A program made the position numbers and the translations under genes. Positions 1 through 8,811 of a stretch of 39,954 bases of DNA are shown piece by piece. Each line of letters opens with the position of its first letter. Position 1 is the first letter of the stretch. The stretch is from Bacteroidota bacterium (lineage in GTDB: Bacteria > Bacteroidota > Bacteroidia > 2-12-FULL-35-15). The notes under the pieces are model-generated. The model was not told the DNA's origin. It made no database searches and worked only from the letters and a program-made list of their open reading frames with translations. Where the stretch lies: assembly GCA_947469885.1 (NCBI GenBank), contig CANIQT010000031.1:1-39954 (forward strand). The letters run 5' to 3'.

Positions 1-32
1 CCCTCCCTTTCGGGGAGGTTAGGAGGGGCTGG
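1..32. repeat. GC-rich palindromic element read through in frame
   Basis: The first ~32 bases hold CCTCCC-TTTC-GGGGAGG followed by TTAGGAGGGG, an inverted repeat far richer in GC than the DNA around it. It is translated in frame as part of the partial gene here (LSGRLGGAG). Short CCTCC/GGAGG palindromes of this kind recur in Bacteroidota genomes, both between and inside genes. The element may extend left of the window. Confidence 0.5.
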
Positions 33-630
33 TACGCTTGCTTTTTATTATGCTGATAAAGGAGAATGGAGCAAAACTGATTCGATTACCAATATGATGG
101 ATACCATTTATGAAAAACAAAATGAAGCAATTGTGATAGAAGTATATAAGGCTCTCAAACAAAATGGTGAAAATATTTATAGTTTGGTGAGTGATACTTT
201 ACTGCAACAACAAATTATGCAGGTGGTAAACGATAGTACCCGTAAGGGATATGCAGCCGCAATAAGCATTTTGCAACAGGTATTTGGTAGGGTATATTAT
301 GAGCCAATTAATGATGATTCGGAGCAGGATACCAGGAGCATGATTTTGGCAAATGTGACAAATAAACCAATATCAAATACGTTTATACTTTGCTTCCCTA
401 ATCCATCATCAGACGTCATAAATTTTAAATATTTTTTGCCGGATGATTCTAACAACGGGCTTATTAAGATTTATGACAATATCGGAAAGTTAATAAAATC
501 CATTTCACTAAATTCAAAAGAAGGAATTGAAACATTTAGATTTAATTCACTTTCAAATGGGTTATACTATTATAATTTAATAGTTAACAATACAACAATA
601 GCAAGAGATAAATTTGTAATTAATAAATAA
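1..630 (+). CDS. T9SS type A sorting-domain protein, C-terminal part
   Basis: This is the 3' end of a gene whose start lies left of the window: the frame is open from base 1, so the ATG at 94 is internal and not a credible start. The last ~85 residues form a T9SS type A sorting domain: a CFPNPSSD motif, then an IKIYDNIGKLIKSI strand, SLSNGLYYYNLI, and a basic end (ARDKFVINK). In this family the domain directs a Sec-exported protein through the outer membrane by T9SS and is usually cleaved off. The part before it (about residues 30-110 from the window edge) is polar and helical-looking and has no domain I recognise. The first ~30 bases are a GC-rich palindromic stretch read in frame as PSLSGRLGGAG, probably an inserted repeat element. 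The passenger function is unknown. Confidence 0.8.
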   Translation, partial: PSLSGRLGGAGTLAFYYADKGEWSKTDSITNMMDTIYEKQNEAIVIEVYKALKQNGENIYSLVSDTLLQQQIMQVVNDSTRKGYAAAISILQQVFGRVYYEPINDDSEQDTRSMILANVTNKPISNTFILCFPNPSSDVINFKYFLPDDSNNGLIKIYDNIGKLIKSISLNSKEGIETFRFNSLSNGLYYYNLIVNNTTIARDKFVINK

Positions 631-641
631 AAATAAAAGTG

Positions 642-794
642 ATGGATTTGTTGGGTAAGGTAGTTGCAGGGCAACCGATAGTAGAAAACTTACAATGTAT
701 TTTAGATATGAGTGCAGCACCTAAAGGAATATACTTTATTGAAATAACAGGTGCAGAATATAAGATTGTTAGAAAGAAAATTGTTTTGCAATAA
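642..794 (+). pseudogene. Orphan T9SS sorting-domain stub
   Basis: A 50-codon stretch, MDLLGKVV...LDMSAAPKGIYFIEI...IVRKKIVLQ, matches the second half of a type A sorting domain: the LLGKVV strand, the PKGIYFIEI strand and the basic KKIVLQ end. It lacks the PNP motif and any passenger. It starts 11 bp after the stop of the preceding sorting-domain gene, in a different frame, and an in-frame stop at 624-626 prevents extension upstream. It is most simply a decayed remnant of another sorting-domain gene or of a duplicated C-terminal cassette. Translation as a 50-residue peptide is possible but nothing supports it. Confidence 0.65.
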
Positions 795-824
795 AAATAA
801 AATAAAAATAAAAAACTCTTTGCA

Positions 825-844
825 AAAACGTAGGGCGTTTTTTT
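825..844 (+). terminator. Probable weak intrinsic terminator
   Basis: AAAACG (825-830) pairs with CGTTTT (836-841) around a five-base loop, followed by more T residues. It lies just after the orphan stub at 642-794 and before the SBBP gene. The stem is short, so termination may be weak. Confidence 0.45.
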
Positions 845-873
845 ATTGATGGAAGAATTAATTTATAGCTTTG
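845..873 (+). promoter_or_regulatory. Candidate Bacteroidota promoter for the SBBP gene
   Basis: TAGCTTTG at 866-873 fits the Bacteroidota -7 consensus TAnnTTTG. ATTG at 845-848 lies 17 bases upstream as a possible -33 box. The chosen start codon at 980 would have a leader of roughly 100 nt. Confidence 0.4.
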
Positions 874-979
874 CAGAGTTAAGAAGATGATGATGATGAA
901 AAACAATGTGTTGGATAGGCAGAATGCTTTGTTAATCATGACGGGACGCTACGGGGGGAATAATAAAGGAATAAAAATT

Positions 980-2620
980 ATGAAAACAAAGATAACTATT
1001 ATCTCTTTATTTTTTACAATAAATTCCTATTGTCAAACACCGAGTTGGGAATGGGCGAAAAGTGGCGGAGGAATTAATAATGATGATGGAACATCGGTTG
1101 TAACAGATGCTTCTGGCAATGTATATGTTACTGGATGGTTCTCAAGCCCGTCTTTCCTACTATCAACTACAACTCTAACCAATGATAGTGCCGGATCCGG
1201 GGATATATTCGTAGTTAAGTATGACGGTTTGGGAAATGTACTTTGGGCTAAAAGTTTTGGTGGGATTTCAGACGATTATGGAAACGGTGTTGCCATAGAT
1301 GGTAATGGGAATGTATTTATAACAGGATATTTTCATAGTACAACCATTACTTTTGGAACAACAACCTTGACAAGGGTGGGAGGGAATGATGTTTTTATTG
1401 TAAAATGCGATTCTTTTGGAAATGTGATTTGGGCAAAAAGTGCGGGTGGAAGCGCAAATGATGAAAGTAATAGTATTGCTTTAGATAGTAGCGGAAATGT
1501 TTTGATAATTGGCTCATTCAATAGCCCCAGCATCACTTTCGGAACAACAACCTTGGCGAGTGCAGGTGGTAATGATATTTTTATTGTAAAATATGATACA
1601 GGGGGTAATGTAATATGGGCGAAGGGCGAAGGAGGAACGGCCTATGACTGGGGTAGCAGCGTTGCAACTGACGTTAGTGGAAATATTCTGATTACAGGCT
1701 ATTTTAAGAGTACTACAATTGTTTTCGGAACAACTACATTGAACAATGCAGGAATACAAAATACATTTGTTGCAAAATACAATGTTTCAGGAAATGCGCT
1801 TTGGGCTAAAAGCATGGAAGGTACTACAAATAACGGGAATGACATCTCAACAGACAATACGGGAAATGTATTTGTTACAGGTTCATTTTCAGCTCCGGGC
1901 ATAATAGGTACGGATACATTGACTGGTAATGGAACTGTGGATATTTTTATTGTAAAATTCAATGCTTTAGGGTCCGTCCTTTGGTTTAATGGTGCTGGCA
2001 GCGGTTCCCTAGATAGTGGAAACAGTATTGCAACTGATGCTAACGGTAATATTTATGAAACAGGTTTTTATTCTGGTTATATCAATTTTGGAGCAACGAC
2101 ATTTACGAATGGTGGGTACGCTGAAATATTTGTTGTCAAATATGATACATTTGGAAATGTGTTGTGGGCGCAGAATGTTGGAAGTGCAAATGGCAATAGT
2201 AATATAGGCAATGGAATAACCACGGATGGCTATGGAAATGTATTTACAACCGGGTATTTTTTAAACCCAACTCTAACTTTTGGTACAATAAATGTAACAA
2301 ATGCTGGAAATTATGATATGTTTATTGCTAAACTAAATAGCGCAACAGGTATTGAAGAAAATATACAAAATAATGAAATAAATATTTATCCGAACCCGGC
2401 AACAAATATGTTACAAATTGCAAGTTCAAAGTTTCAAGTTGAGGGTATCAAGATATATAATGTGATGGGGGAAAAGGTTATTAGTCATTGGTCATTGGTC
2501 AATAGTAATAGTGTAACTGTAGATGTAAGTGGTTTGGAAAATGGGATGTATTTTGTGGAGGTGTACTTCGACAAGCTCAGTAACGGAGGAGCGGTGAGAA
2601 AGAAGTTTGTGAAGGAATAG
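980..2620 (+). CDS. Secreted SBBP seven-bladed propeller protein with T9SS type A tail
   Basis: The reading frame is open from 887, but the start is placed at 980. The peptide MKTKITIISLFFTINSYCQ is a normal signal peptide, and AAAGGA lies just upstream; starting at 887 would put 31 odd residues before it. The mature protein has seven repeats of ~62 residues, each built on WAKS.GG...D.GN.IA.D..GNV..TG.F.S..I.FGTTTL....G.DIFIVKYD..GNVL. These are SBBP beta-propeller repeats, and seven copies suggest one closed propeller. A type A sorting domain follows (YPNPATNMLQ, IYNVMGEKV, ENGMYFVEV, KKFVKE), so T9SS export and surface display are expected. Ligand unknown. The sorting domain carries heptamer repeats and, near its end, an inserted YFDKLSNGG segment encoded by a repeat-like element. 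Confidence 0.88.
   Translation: MKTKITIISLFFTINSYCQTPSWEWAKSGGGINNDDGTSVVTDASGNVYVTGWFSSPSFLLSTTTLTNDSAGSGDIFVVKYDGLGNVLWAKSFGGISDDYGNGVAIDGNGNVFITGYFHSTTITFGTTTLTRVGGNDVFIVKCDSFGNVIWAKSAGGSANDESNSIALDSSGNVLIIGSFNSPSITFGTTTLASAGGNDIFIVKYDTGGNVIWAKGEGGTAYDWGSSVATDVSGNILITGYFKSTTIVFGTTTLNNAGIQNTFVAKYNVSGNALWAKSMEGTTNNGNDISTDNTGNVFVTGSFSAPGIIGTDTLTGNGTVDIFIVKFNALGSVLWFNGAGSGSLDSGNSIATDANGNIYETGFYSGYINFGATTFTNGGYAEIFVVKYDTFGNVLWAQNVGSANGNSNIGNGITTDGYGNVFTTGYFLNPTLTFGTINVTNAGNYDMFIAKLNSATGIEENIQNNEINIYPNPATNMLQIASSKFQVEGIKIYNVMGEKVISHWSLVNSNSVTVDVSGLENGMYFVEVYFDKLSNGGAVRKKFVKE
2422..2505 (+). repeat. Heptanucleotide repeats inside a sorting domain
   Basis: Three degenerate heptamers (aagttca, aagtttc, aagttga) occupy 2422-2442, encoding SSKFQVE. 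TCATTGG, TCATTGG and TCAATAG occupy 2485-2505, encoding SHWSLVN. Both sets lie in loops between strands of the type A sorting domain. They look like short tandemly repeated repetitive (STRR-type) heptamers; the TCATTGG unit recurs near 35.4 kb. Confidence 0.7.
2564..2583 (+). repeat. Inserted TTCGACAAGCTCAG-type element in a sorting domain
   Basis: TACTTCGACAAGCTCAGTAA is read in frame as YFDKLSN between the VEV strand and the VRKKFVKE end of the SBBP protein's sorting domain, where related domains have a short turn. The 14-mer TTCGACAAGCTCAG resembles, from memory, an interspersed repeat found in many Bacteroidota and other genomes. It occurs once in this window. Confidence 0.5.
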
Positions 2621-2651
2621 TAACAAACCATAACAACTATAACACTTTTAT

Positions 2652-3980
2652 TTATGCCATAAATTTGAGAAACGGAAACCGTTTAATAAGTTTTTCTTTG
2701 TCCAATAACAATAAAAAAGTAATCAGTAAAAATGGCAGAGCAGGAACTTTGTAGCGGGCTATAGCTCCAAGTATGGGAGTAGTTTCACCGATAATTAAAA
2801 ATTGAATGACCACAAACGACAAACAAAACAAAACATACTCCCACCGAATAGTAGAAAGCGGCTTGATAAAAATAATGCACAGTAAAATGAAAATAATAAA
2901 CAATAAATTTTCTGCTCCTGCCATCAGCATCATAGGCGATTTTACTTCCCATACATACGGTCTAAAAATAGTATTCATTAACGCCTGAGGAGAATTATGG
3001 AGTAATGAAGTGAGCGTAGGCTCTAATGGATTTATTTTTATTGCACTTCCTGCAACTGGTATTACTTGGTGATAAGCATCCGTTAAATTGCCATACGCCA
3101 ATTGGTTAAATTCTATTTGTTTTTGCGAAAGTGTTACCAATGGATTTTGAATGTTAGTGAACCTGTCAATGTTTAAGCCAACAGTAGCCAACACTATTGT
3201 AATTATAATAAATTTCAAAAACAATTTAGAGTTACTTGTTTTGTTTATCCATAAAATAAAAAGTAAACTTGGAAATATAGCAAGCCACACATAAAACTTG
3301 GAAAAGGCTAATAATAAACTAACTCCCAAACAAATGATAATTGATTTGATGGAAAATAATTTGGTGGTGTAATAAATTAATAACCCCAAAGCAAAAAATA
3401 TCAACCCTTCTTTCAATACTCCTGAACCCCAAAAAAGCACAGATGGTAAAAGAAAAACAACAAACACCAGCTCCTGTTTTTTGTCCTGCAAAAAAGGAAT
3501 AAAGGTTTTGTAAATGGCGGTGAGTCCAATGAGAGAAAGAAAGCAAATGAACACGGTATGCACATTGTAATATCCAAACGAAAAGAACCGCACCAATGAA
3601 TTAAAACGAATAATAGTATGACTGTCGTTGTAAATACTGCTGTCAATTTTTCGTGCCCAGTAGTGCATCTGGCAATAATAATCATCAAACTCAGGAGTAG
3701 TGTTGCCTATTCCGGTAAGGATTTTAAAATAATGAGAAGGATGAGTTTTTAAAATATCAAACAGAATTTTACTATCATCAAAGTACTTGTAAATATCAGC
3801 AGTAGAGCGGTCGGTGTAATAAAATGTATAGATGGCCCAAAGCAGTAAACCAAAAAAGATTTTAAGAATAAAAATAAGTGAAAGGTTTCGTTTGGTAAGT
3901 CCCGGCACCTCAAAAAACTTCATCTTATAAATAATGAAGATGAAGAGAAAGGTGTAGGTGATGGTTAAAAGTATTTCCAA
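2652..3980 (-). CDS. Polytopic inner-membrane protein, possibly glycosyltransferase- or Wzy-like
   Basis: A 442-residue hydrophobic protein with about ten to twelve predicted membrane spans: an N-terminal span in ILLTITYTFLFIFIIY, then segments such as LIFILKIFFGLLLWAIY, FICFLSLIGLTAI, LVFVVFLLPSVLFWG and a C-terminal LPFLLITFLLLL. A soluble loop of ~70 residues after the second span contains YFDDSKILFDILKTHPSHYF. The layout resembles lipid-linked-sugar enzymes or O-antigen polymerase-type proteins, but I see no signature motif, so the role is open. The start is a TTG at 3978-3980, which keeps the whole first span; the next ATG (residue 20) would remove it. It converges with the SBBP gene, which ends 31 bp away. 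Confidence 0.7.
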   Translation of the reverse strand: MEILLTITYTFLFIFIIYKMKFFEVPGLTKRNLSLIFILKIFFGLLLWAIYTFYYTDRSTADIYKYFDDSKILFDILKTHPSHYFKILTGIGNTTPEFDDYYCQMHYWARKIDSSIYNDSHTIIRFNSLVRFFSFGYYNVHTVFICFLSLIGLTAIYKTFIPFLQDKKQELVFVVFLLPSVLFWGSGVLKEGLIFFALGLLIYYTTKLFSIKSIIICLGVSLLLAFSKFYVWLAIFPSLLFILWINKTSNSKLFLKFIIITIVLATVGLNIDRFTNIQNPLVTLSQKQIEFNQLAYGNLTDAYHQVIPVAGSAIKINPLEPTLTSLLHNSPQALMNTIFRPYVWEVKSPMMLMAGAENLLFIIFILLCIIFIKPLSTIRWEYVLFCLSFVVIQFLIIGETTPILGAIARYKVPALPFLLITFLLLLDKEKLIKRFPFLKFMA

Positions 3981-4054
3981 TTGCTTTGCTTTTTTTATTT
4001 GGGCAAATATAATAATTCAAAGGAGTTATTTAGAAATAACATATAAGTAAAGCC

Positions 4055-4210
4055 CGATGCCGCATAGCATCGCATATTTATAGTAAAGCCGTTAACCTGA
4101 AACATACGACTCCTAAGGAGTCGAACAATAGTTTAATAATTTATTTCTATAAACATGTGACCTTTTCAAGGTCAATCCAGCACCCACAGAATTGCATGCC
4201 CTTTCAGGGC
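4055..4210. repeat. Cluster of four hairpins with different stems
   Basis: Four short perfect stem-loops lie in this intergenic DNA: CGATGC/GCATCG (4055-4072), CGACTCC-TAA-GGAGTCG (4107-4123), TGACCTT-TTC-AAGGTCA (4158-4174) and GCCCT-TTC-AGGGC (4198-4210). They are spaced 35-51 bp apart. The linkers share an A/T-rich motif of the TTTATAGTAAA / TTTCTATAAACA kind. Stem sequences differ while pairing and loop size (three bases in three of four) are kept. This looks like a family of interspersed palindromic units. It lies downstream of the 4221-5090 gene and upstream of the 2652-3980 gene. Confidence 0.7.
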
Positions 4211-4220
4211 TAAAGGTTGT

Positions 4221-5090
4221 TTATTCCCTTATAAACTTTTTAATCGTTGTTCCGTTTTTAGTTTTTACCTGAACAAAATAAATTCCTTTAGCAACATCTT
4301 TCATATCCAATTCATGATTGCTGACACCAGCAACATATTGGTTTTTCATTATTTTATTTCCTAAAATATCAAATACAGTAATACTTTCAATTGATTCATC
4401 AGAAGAAATAACAGTTACTGTTGATGATGAAGGATTAGGAAACACAACAATTCCGGAAGATTGGCTTTGCATTTCATTTATTCCAATGGAGGTATTCGTA
4501 TAATATATAGTAATGCGTATATGATCCACATTTGCTATTTGAGCATTTGGAGAAGTGTTTCGTGCTTTAAATGCTACACCAAATCCAGTACTATTAATAT
4601 CAGAAGGCAACCATGTACTTCCCCACAAATCGGTAGCACCTCCGTAAGTATAATAAATACTAGCACTACTCCACTGGGTAGTTAATGCTTTATTTAATCC
4701 AACCAAAGTACCCACAGAAGTCATTAATCTAACTACCGAATCTCTGACTGGTGAAGTAGCAGCACCTGAAGTATTACTCTTTTTTATCTCTACCATAATA
4801 CCATCAATGGTAGCTAAAGCCGGAATAGAAAACCCAAAACTGCTTACTTCCAAATCTTTGGTGTAATAGCAGGAACTCTGAAAACAATTGGGAAATGAGT
4901 TCATTTGGTTGGTTACGTTAACATTGTCGTTTGCATACACATTTGCATAGTTCAACCAATCAGAACCGGGGCAGGCAAGACAGGCAGCAGCAGCCTCAGT
5001 TGATGCTGATGGACTGTTTGGTCCCTGCGTTTGTGCCGATAGCGTAAACAGATAACAAACAAAGGATAGGGAGAGTACTAATTTTTTCAT
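4221..5090 (-). CDS. Small secreted T9SS type A cargo protein
   Basis: 289 residues. MKKLVLSLSFVCYLFTLSAQ is a clear signal peptide. Residues ~25-205 are one extracellular beta-rich domain with Cys pairs (CLAC near residue 37, and CFQSSCYY). The segment YGGATDLWGSTWLPSDINST followed by FGVAFKARN and IRITIYYTN is a pattern I have seen in Bacteroidota surface and phage-like adhesins, but I cannot name the family. A type A sorting domain ends the protein (VFPNPSSSTVTV, ITVFDILGNKI, KGIYFVQVKTKNG, IKKFIRE). It is expected to be exported by Sec and T9SS and shown at the surface or released. Its own promoter lies at 5116-5147. Confidence 0.8.
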   Translation of the reverse strand: MKKLVLSLSFVCYLFTLSAQTQGPNSPSASTEAAAACLACPGSDWLNYANVYANDNVNVTNQMNSFPNCFQSSCYYTKDLEVSSFGFSIPALATIDGIMVEIKKSNTSGAATSPVRDSVVRLMTSVGTLVGLNKALTTQWSSASIYYTYGGATDLWGSTWLPSDINSTGFGVAFKARNTSPNAQIANVDHIRITIYYTNTSIGINEMQSQSSGIVVFPNPSSSTVTVISSDESIESITVFDILGNKIMKNQYVAGVSNHELDMKDVAKGIYFVQVKTKNGTTIKKFIRE

Positions 5091-5115
5091 GGTGTATCGT
5101 TTTAAGTTTGAGGAG

Positions 5116-5147
5116 CAAAATTAGCTTAAATAAAAAATAAAAGCAAA
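5116..5147 (-). promoter_or_regulatory. Candidate promoter for the 4221-5090 gene
   Basis: On the minus strand TTTG (5144-5147) is followed after 20 bases by TAATTTTG (5116-5123), matching the Bacteroidota pattern TTTG - ~19-20 nt - TAnnTTTG. The start codon follows 25 nt downstream. Confidence 0.5.
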
Positions 5148-5257
5148 TAGGTGTTTTTAAAAATAACTTTTTCTTAATTACCAACAACCGACTGTACTTT
5201 AAAAATAAAAACTATTTTTGCAGACACTTAGAACAATAAAACAATAGAATAGATAAG

Positions 5258-7486
5258 ATGCCCGATACAGCACAAGAACATTTAACAACCGTTGAAACAG
5301 CACAGAAATTAGGTTTGTTGCCTGATGAATACGAAAAAATAAAAGTCATACTAGGCCGTACCCCCAACTTTACAGAACTTAGTATATTCTCTGTGATGTG
5401 GAGCGAACATTGTTCCTATAAAAATTCCATAGTCTGGTTAAAAAAACTTCCTAAAAAAGGACCTTACATACTTGCCGAAGCAGGCGAAGAAAACGCTGGG
5501 TTGGTGGACATAGGAGATGGGTTGGGCTGTTGTTTTAAAATAGAATCACATAATCATCCTTCAGCATTGGAGCCCTATCAGGGTGCTGCAACGGGAGTAG
5601 GAGGTATCAACAGAGATATATTTACCATGGGTGCCCGTCCTATTGCTCAAATGAACTCCTTACGATTTGGAGATATTAAACTGGAAAAAACAAAGTGGCT
5701 GGTGAAAGGTGTGGTGAAAGGAATTGGTGATTACGGCAATGCTTTCGGGATTCCCACTGTGGGCGGTGAAGTTTTTTTTGATGACTGTTACAGCACTAAT
5801 CCATTGGTAAATGCCTTTAGTGCTGGTATTGTGAAAGCAGGAGAAACTGTTTCTGCAACTTCAACAGGTGTTGGAAATCCTGTATTTATTGTGGGTTCGG
5901 CTACCGGAAAAGATGGTATTCACGGAGCTACGTTTGCTTCAGCAGATATAACAGAAGATTCTGCAAAAGATTTACCTGCAGTGCAAGTGGGTGACCCGTT
6001 CCAGGAAAAATTATTATTAGAAGCTACTTTAGAAGTTATTAAGACAGGTGCTGTAATTGGTATGCAGGACATGGGAGCAGCAGGTATTACTTGTTCCACT
6101 TCCGAAATGAGTGCAAAAGGAGAACATGGAATGGAAATCTGGTTAGATAGAGTGCCAACACGTCAGGCACACATGCAGCCATTTGAAATTCTTCTTTCTG
6201 AATCGCAGGAACGAATGCTGATTGTAGTTAAAAAAGGAAGAGAGAAAGAAGTGCAGAAGGTTTTTGATAAATGGGATTTGAATTGTGCAATGATTGGTGT
6301 GGTGACAGATACCAAAAGAATTAAATATTTTGTAGGTGACGAATGTGTGGCAGATGTTCCTGCTCACGATTTAGTGTTGGGTGGCGGTGCACCGGTGTAT
6401 CACCGAGATTACAAAGAGCCTGCTTATTTTAAAGAATCAAAGAAATTTACAATTGATAGTGTAGAAGAACCAAAAGATTTGAAAGCAGTTTCAAAGTTTT
6501 TAATTACTCATCCAAATATTGCTTCCAAACAATGGGTATATAATCAATATGATTCCATGGTTGGTGCAGCCAATATGAGTACCAATGCACCATCGGACGC
6601 AGCCATTGTAAATATTAAAGGAACCAATAAAGCAATTGCATTAAAAGTGGATTGCAATGCACGTTATGTAAATGCTGACCCTGAAATGGGTACTGCTATT
6701 GCAGTTTCGGAAGCAGCCAGAAATATTGTGTGCAGCGGTGGAGAACCTTCTGCAATTACCAACTGTTTGAACTTTGGTAATCCATATAACCCTGAAGTAT
6801 ATTGGCAGTTTGTTGTAGCTATAAAAGGAATGGGCACTGCATGTATTAAATTTGAAACACCTGTTACCGGTGGTAATGTTAGTTTTTATAATCAGTCATC
6901 CTTCGAGGGACCAGTATTCCCTACTCCTACTATAGGTATGTTAGGTGTATTGAAAGATAAAACGAACAGAATGACTTTGAATTTTAAAAACGAAGGTGAT
7001 TCAATTTATCTAATTGGTAGTTCAAAAAATTGTATTTCCTCTTCAGAATATTTATTTTCGTACCATCAAATAAAAAATACACCAGCACCATTGTTTAATA
7101 TTGATGAAGAGTATGAAGTGCAAAAGGCGGTGAAGACCTTAATTAAAGAAAAAGCTATACAGTCGGCTCACGATTGTTCGGATGGTGGTTTGTTTATTAC
7201 CCTGTTGGAATGTGCTATGCCAAACGGTTTAGGGTTTGAAATCAGTTCGGACGATGAAATAAGAAAGGATGCTTTTTTGTTTGGTGAGTCACAAAGTCGT
7301 ATTATTGTATCCGTAAAAAAAGAAGAGGAGGATAAATTCATAGATTTAATGATGGAATCGAGAGCCGAATTTGAATTTTTGGGAGATGTGAAAGGAAAAG
7401 AAATGATTATTGATGAAGAATCTTTCGGAACAGTGGCAGAAGCAAAAGCTTTGTTTGACAATGCTCTTGGAGATTTATTAAAATAA
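5258..7486 (+). CDS. purL: Phosphoribosylformylglycinamidine synthase subunit PurL
   Basis: 742 residues, the usual length for the small, separate PurL. It converts FGAR to FGAM with ATP and ammonia in step four of purine synthesis, and in this form normally works with PurQ (glutaminase) and PurS. Visible motifs: WSEHCSYK (48-55, with the conserved His), [20 protein letters not shown] (97-116, the ATP/FGAR site), MGARP, and in the second half DCSDGGL and GESQSRI, typical of the two AIRS-like halves. purQ and purS are not in this window. TATTTTTG at 5213-5220 could be a -7 box, but no clear -33 box is seen. The next gene starts 13 bp after the stop, so purL may head the 5.2-10.5 kb transcript. 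Confidence 0.97.
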   Translation: MPDTAQEHLTTVETAQKLGLLPDEYEKIKVILGRTPNFTELSIFSVMWSEHCSYKNSIVWLKKLPKKGPYILAEAGEENAGLVDIGDGLGCCFKIESHNHPSALEPYQGAATGVGGINRDIFTMGARPIAQMNSLRFGDIKLEKTKWLVKGVVKGIGDYGNAFGIPTVGGEVFFDDCYSTNPLVNAFSAGIVKAGETVSATSTGVGNPVFIVGSATGKDGIHGATFASADITEDSAKDLPAVQVGDPFQEKLLLEATLEVIKTGAVIGMQDMGAAGITCSTSEMSAKGEHGMEIWLDRVPTRQAHMQPFEILLSESQERMLIVVKKGREKEVQKVFDKWDLNCAMIGVVTDTKRIKYFVGDECVADVPAHDLVLGGGAPVYHRDYKEPAYFKESKKFTIDSVEEPKDLKAVSKFLITHPNIASKQWVYNQYDSMVGAANMSTNAPSDAAIVNIKGTNKAIALKVDCNARYVNADPEMGTAIAVSEAARNIVCSGGEPSAITNCLNFGNPYNPEVYWQFVVAIKGMGTACIKFETPVTGGNVSFYNQSSFEGPVFPTPTIGMLGVLKDKTNRMTLNFKNEGDSIYLIGSSKNCISSSEYLFSYHQIKNTPAPLFNIDEEYEVQKAVKTLIKEKAIQSAHDCSDGGLFITLLECAMPNGLGFEISSDDEIRKDAFLFGESQSRIIVSVKKEEEDKFIDLMMESRAEFEFLGDVKGKEMIIDEESFGTVAEAKALFDNALGDLLK

Positions 7487-7499
7487 GAATAACTGATTA

Positions 7500-8216
7500 A
7501 TGACAAAAAAAATAACTGTAGTATTTATTTTACTTTTGGTGACAGGAATTTTTTCTTTCGCTCAAAACACTGCTTATGAATATTACACCAGTGCATTAAT
7601 TAACGATTCGCTGAAAGATGATGTGGCTGCTATGCATGATATTGATAATGCGTTGCGTGTAAAGCCTGATTATGACAGTGCTCTTTGTTTTTTAGGTACA
7701 ATGAATTTAAAAAACGAAAATTATAAGGATGCCATAAAATTGTATGACAAAGTGATTAAACTGAATGATAAATATTTTGAAGCATTTTATGGCAGAGCCT
7801 GTTGCAAAGCCCAACTGCAAGATTATCCGGGGGCAATAAAAGATTATAACAAAGCAATTGTTCTGAATTCGAAACATGCAAAATCGTTTTACAACCGTGC
7901 ATTAGCAAAAGGATTTATGGAGGATTATCCTTCTGCAATCACTGATTTGGACAATGCAATAACTCTTGACGATAAATACATAAGTGCATATTATAGTCGT
8001 GCCTTTTGGAAAGATATTTCTGGCGATTACAATGGGGCAGTATCTGATTATAAAAAAGTAATAACACTGGACCCTACATACAGAGAGGCTTACATGGGAC
8101 TTGCAACAGCAATGTATCAGCACGGAGATAAAACAGAAGCATGCGAAGTACTGAAAACAGCTGCTTACAGAGGCAGTATAATGGCAGAAGAATTAATTAA
8201 TAAACTTTGTGAATAA
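7500..8216 (+). CDS. Periplasmic or secreted TPR protein beside a T9SS pair
   Basis: 238 residues with signal peptide MTKKITVVFILLLVTGIFSFAQ. The rest is five to six tetratricopeptide repeats of ~34 residues; the clearest contain YKDAIKLYDKVIKLNDKYFEAFYGRA, PGAIKDYNKAIVLNSKHAKSF and PSAITDLDNAITLDDKY when aligned. The protein is likely a periplasmic or outer-membrane-associated adaptor. Its stop codon is directly followed by the ATG of the type B sorting-domain protein, which is directly followed by a PorP/SprF gene. The three are therefore probably co-translated and may work together in T9SS export or assembly. It starts 13 bp after purL. Confidence 0.85.
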   Translation: MTKKITVVFILLLVTGIFSFAQNTAYEYYTSALINDSLKDDVAAMHDIDNALRVKPDYDSALCFLGTMNLKNENYKDAIKLYDKVIKLNDKYFEAFYGRACCKAQLQDYPGAIKDYNKAIVLNSKHAKSFYNRALAKGFMEDYPSAITDLDNAITLDDKYISAYYSRAFWKDISGDYNGAVSDYKKVITLDPTYREAYMGLATAMYQHGDKTEACEVLKTAAYRGSIMAEELINKLCE

Positions 8217-8810
8217 ATGTTGAACCGGTTTTCCATTTTTATTTTAAGTGTATTTATGCTGATGGGGTTTATTTCATCTTCACAAATAATACATACTAGA
8301 ATTGATACGATATCAAACGTGTCCTGCAATCAGCTTACATTGGGTGAAGTAACGGTTACGGTAACAAATTTTAATCACCCCCCTTACACATTTCAATGGA
8401 GCAACGGACAACATAACACTGGACAATCCTCAACAACAGCAACTGGCTTAACGGCCGGAACCTATACATTAACCATCACCGACAACCAGGATGGAGATTA
8501 TGGTTCATTGGTTATCGAAATTTTTCAGGACGAATGTGATGTAACTGTTGAGCCGGTGTTTACTCCAAATGGAGATGGATATAATGATACATGGTCAATT
8601 ATTAAATCAGAGTATTTTCCTGAATCGTTGCTTTTAATTTACGACCGACTTGGAAGGCGAGTGTTCGAACATTATGGCTTGTATGAGCCATGGGATGGAA
8701 GAGATTTATTTGGTGCTCCATTGCCTGATGCTTCGTATTTTTACATTTATTATCCAATTAAGACTGATAAAAAAAGACTGGTAAAAGGATGCGTATCTAT
8801 CGTTCGTTAA
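8217..8810 (+). CDS. Short secreted protein with gliding-motility type B sorting domain
   Basis: 197 residues. A hydrophobic signal (FSIFILSVFMLMGFISS) leads into one SprB-like repeat: VSCNQLTLGEVTVTV, YTFQWSNGQ, LTAGTYTLTITDN. The C-terminal ~85 residues are a CHU_C / type B T9SS sorting domain: FTPNGDGYNDTWSI, LLIYDRLGRRVFE, PWDGRDLFGAPLPDASYFYI, and the end LVKGCVSIVR. Type B domains in known systems need a PorP/SprF-like partner, and such a gene follows one base after this stop. With a single repeat, it is much shorter than SprB-type adhesins, so it could be a minimal adhesin or a structural piece of the secretion apparatus. Confidence 0.88.
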   Translation: MLNRFSIFILSVFMLMGFISSSQIIHTRIDTISNVSCNQLTLGEVTVTVTNFNHPPYTFQWSNGQHNTGQSSTTATGLTAGTYTLTITDNQDGDYGSLVIEIFQDECDVTVEPVFTPNGDGYNDTWSIIKSEYFPESLLLIYDRLGRRVFEHYGLYEPWDGRDLFGAPLPDASYFYIYYPIKTDKKRLVKGCVSIVR

Positions 8811-8811
8811 A

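Noticed and set aside
94..630. Complete small gene starting at ATG 94
   Set aside because: The frame is open to the window edge and there is no signal peptide at residue 1, although the protein ends in a T9SS sorting domain; it must be a partial gene.
887..979. Start of the SBBP protein at the ATG run (MMMMKNN) at 887
   Set aside because: It would place 31 atypical residues before a normal signal peptide; the ATG at 980 has a better upstream sequence and gives a standard export signal.
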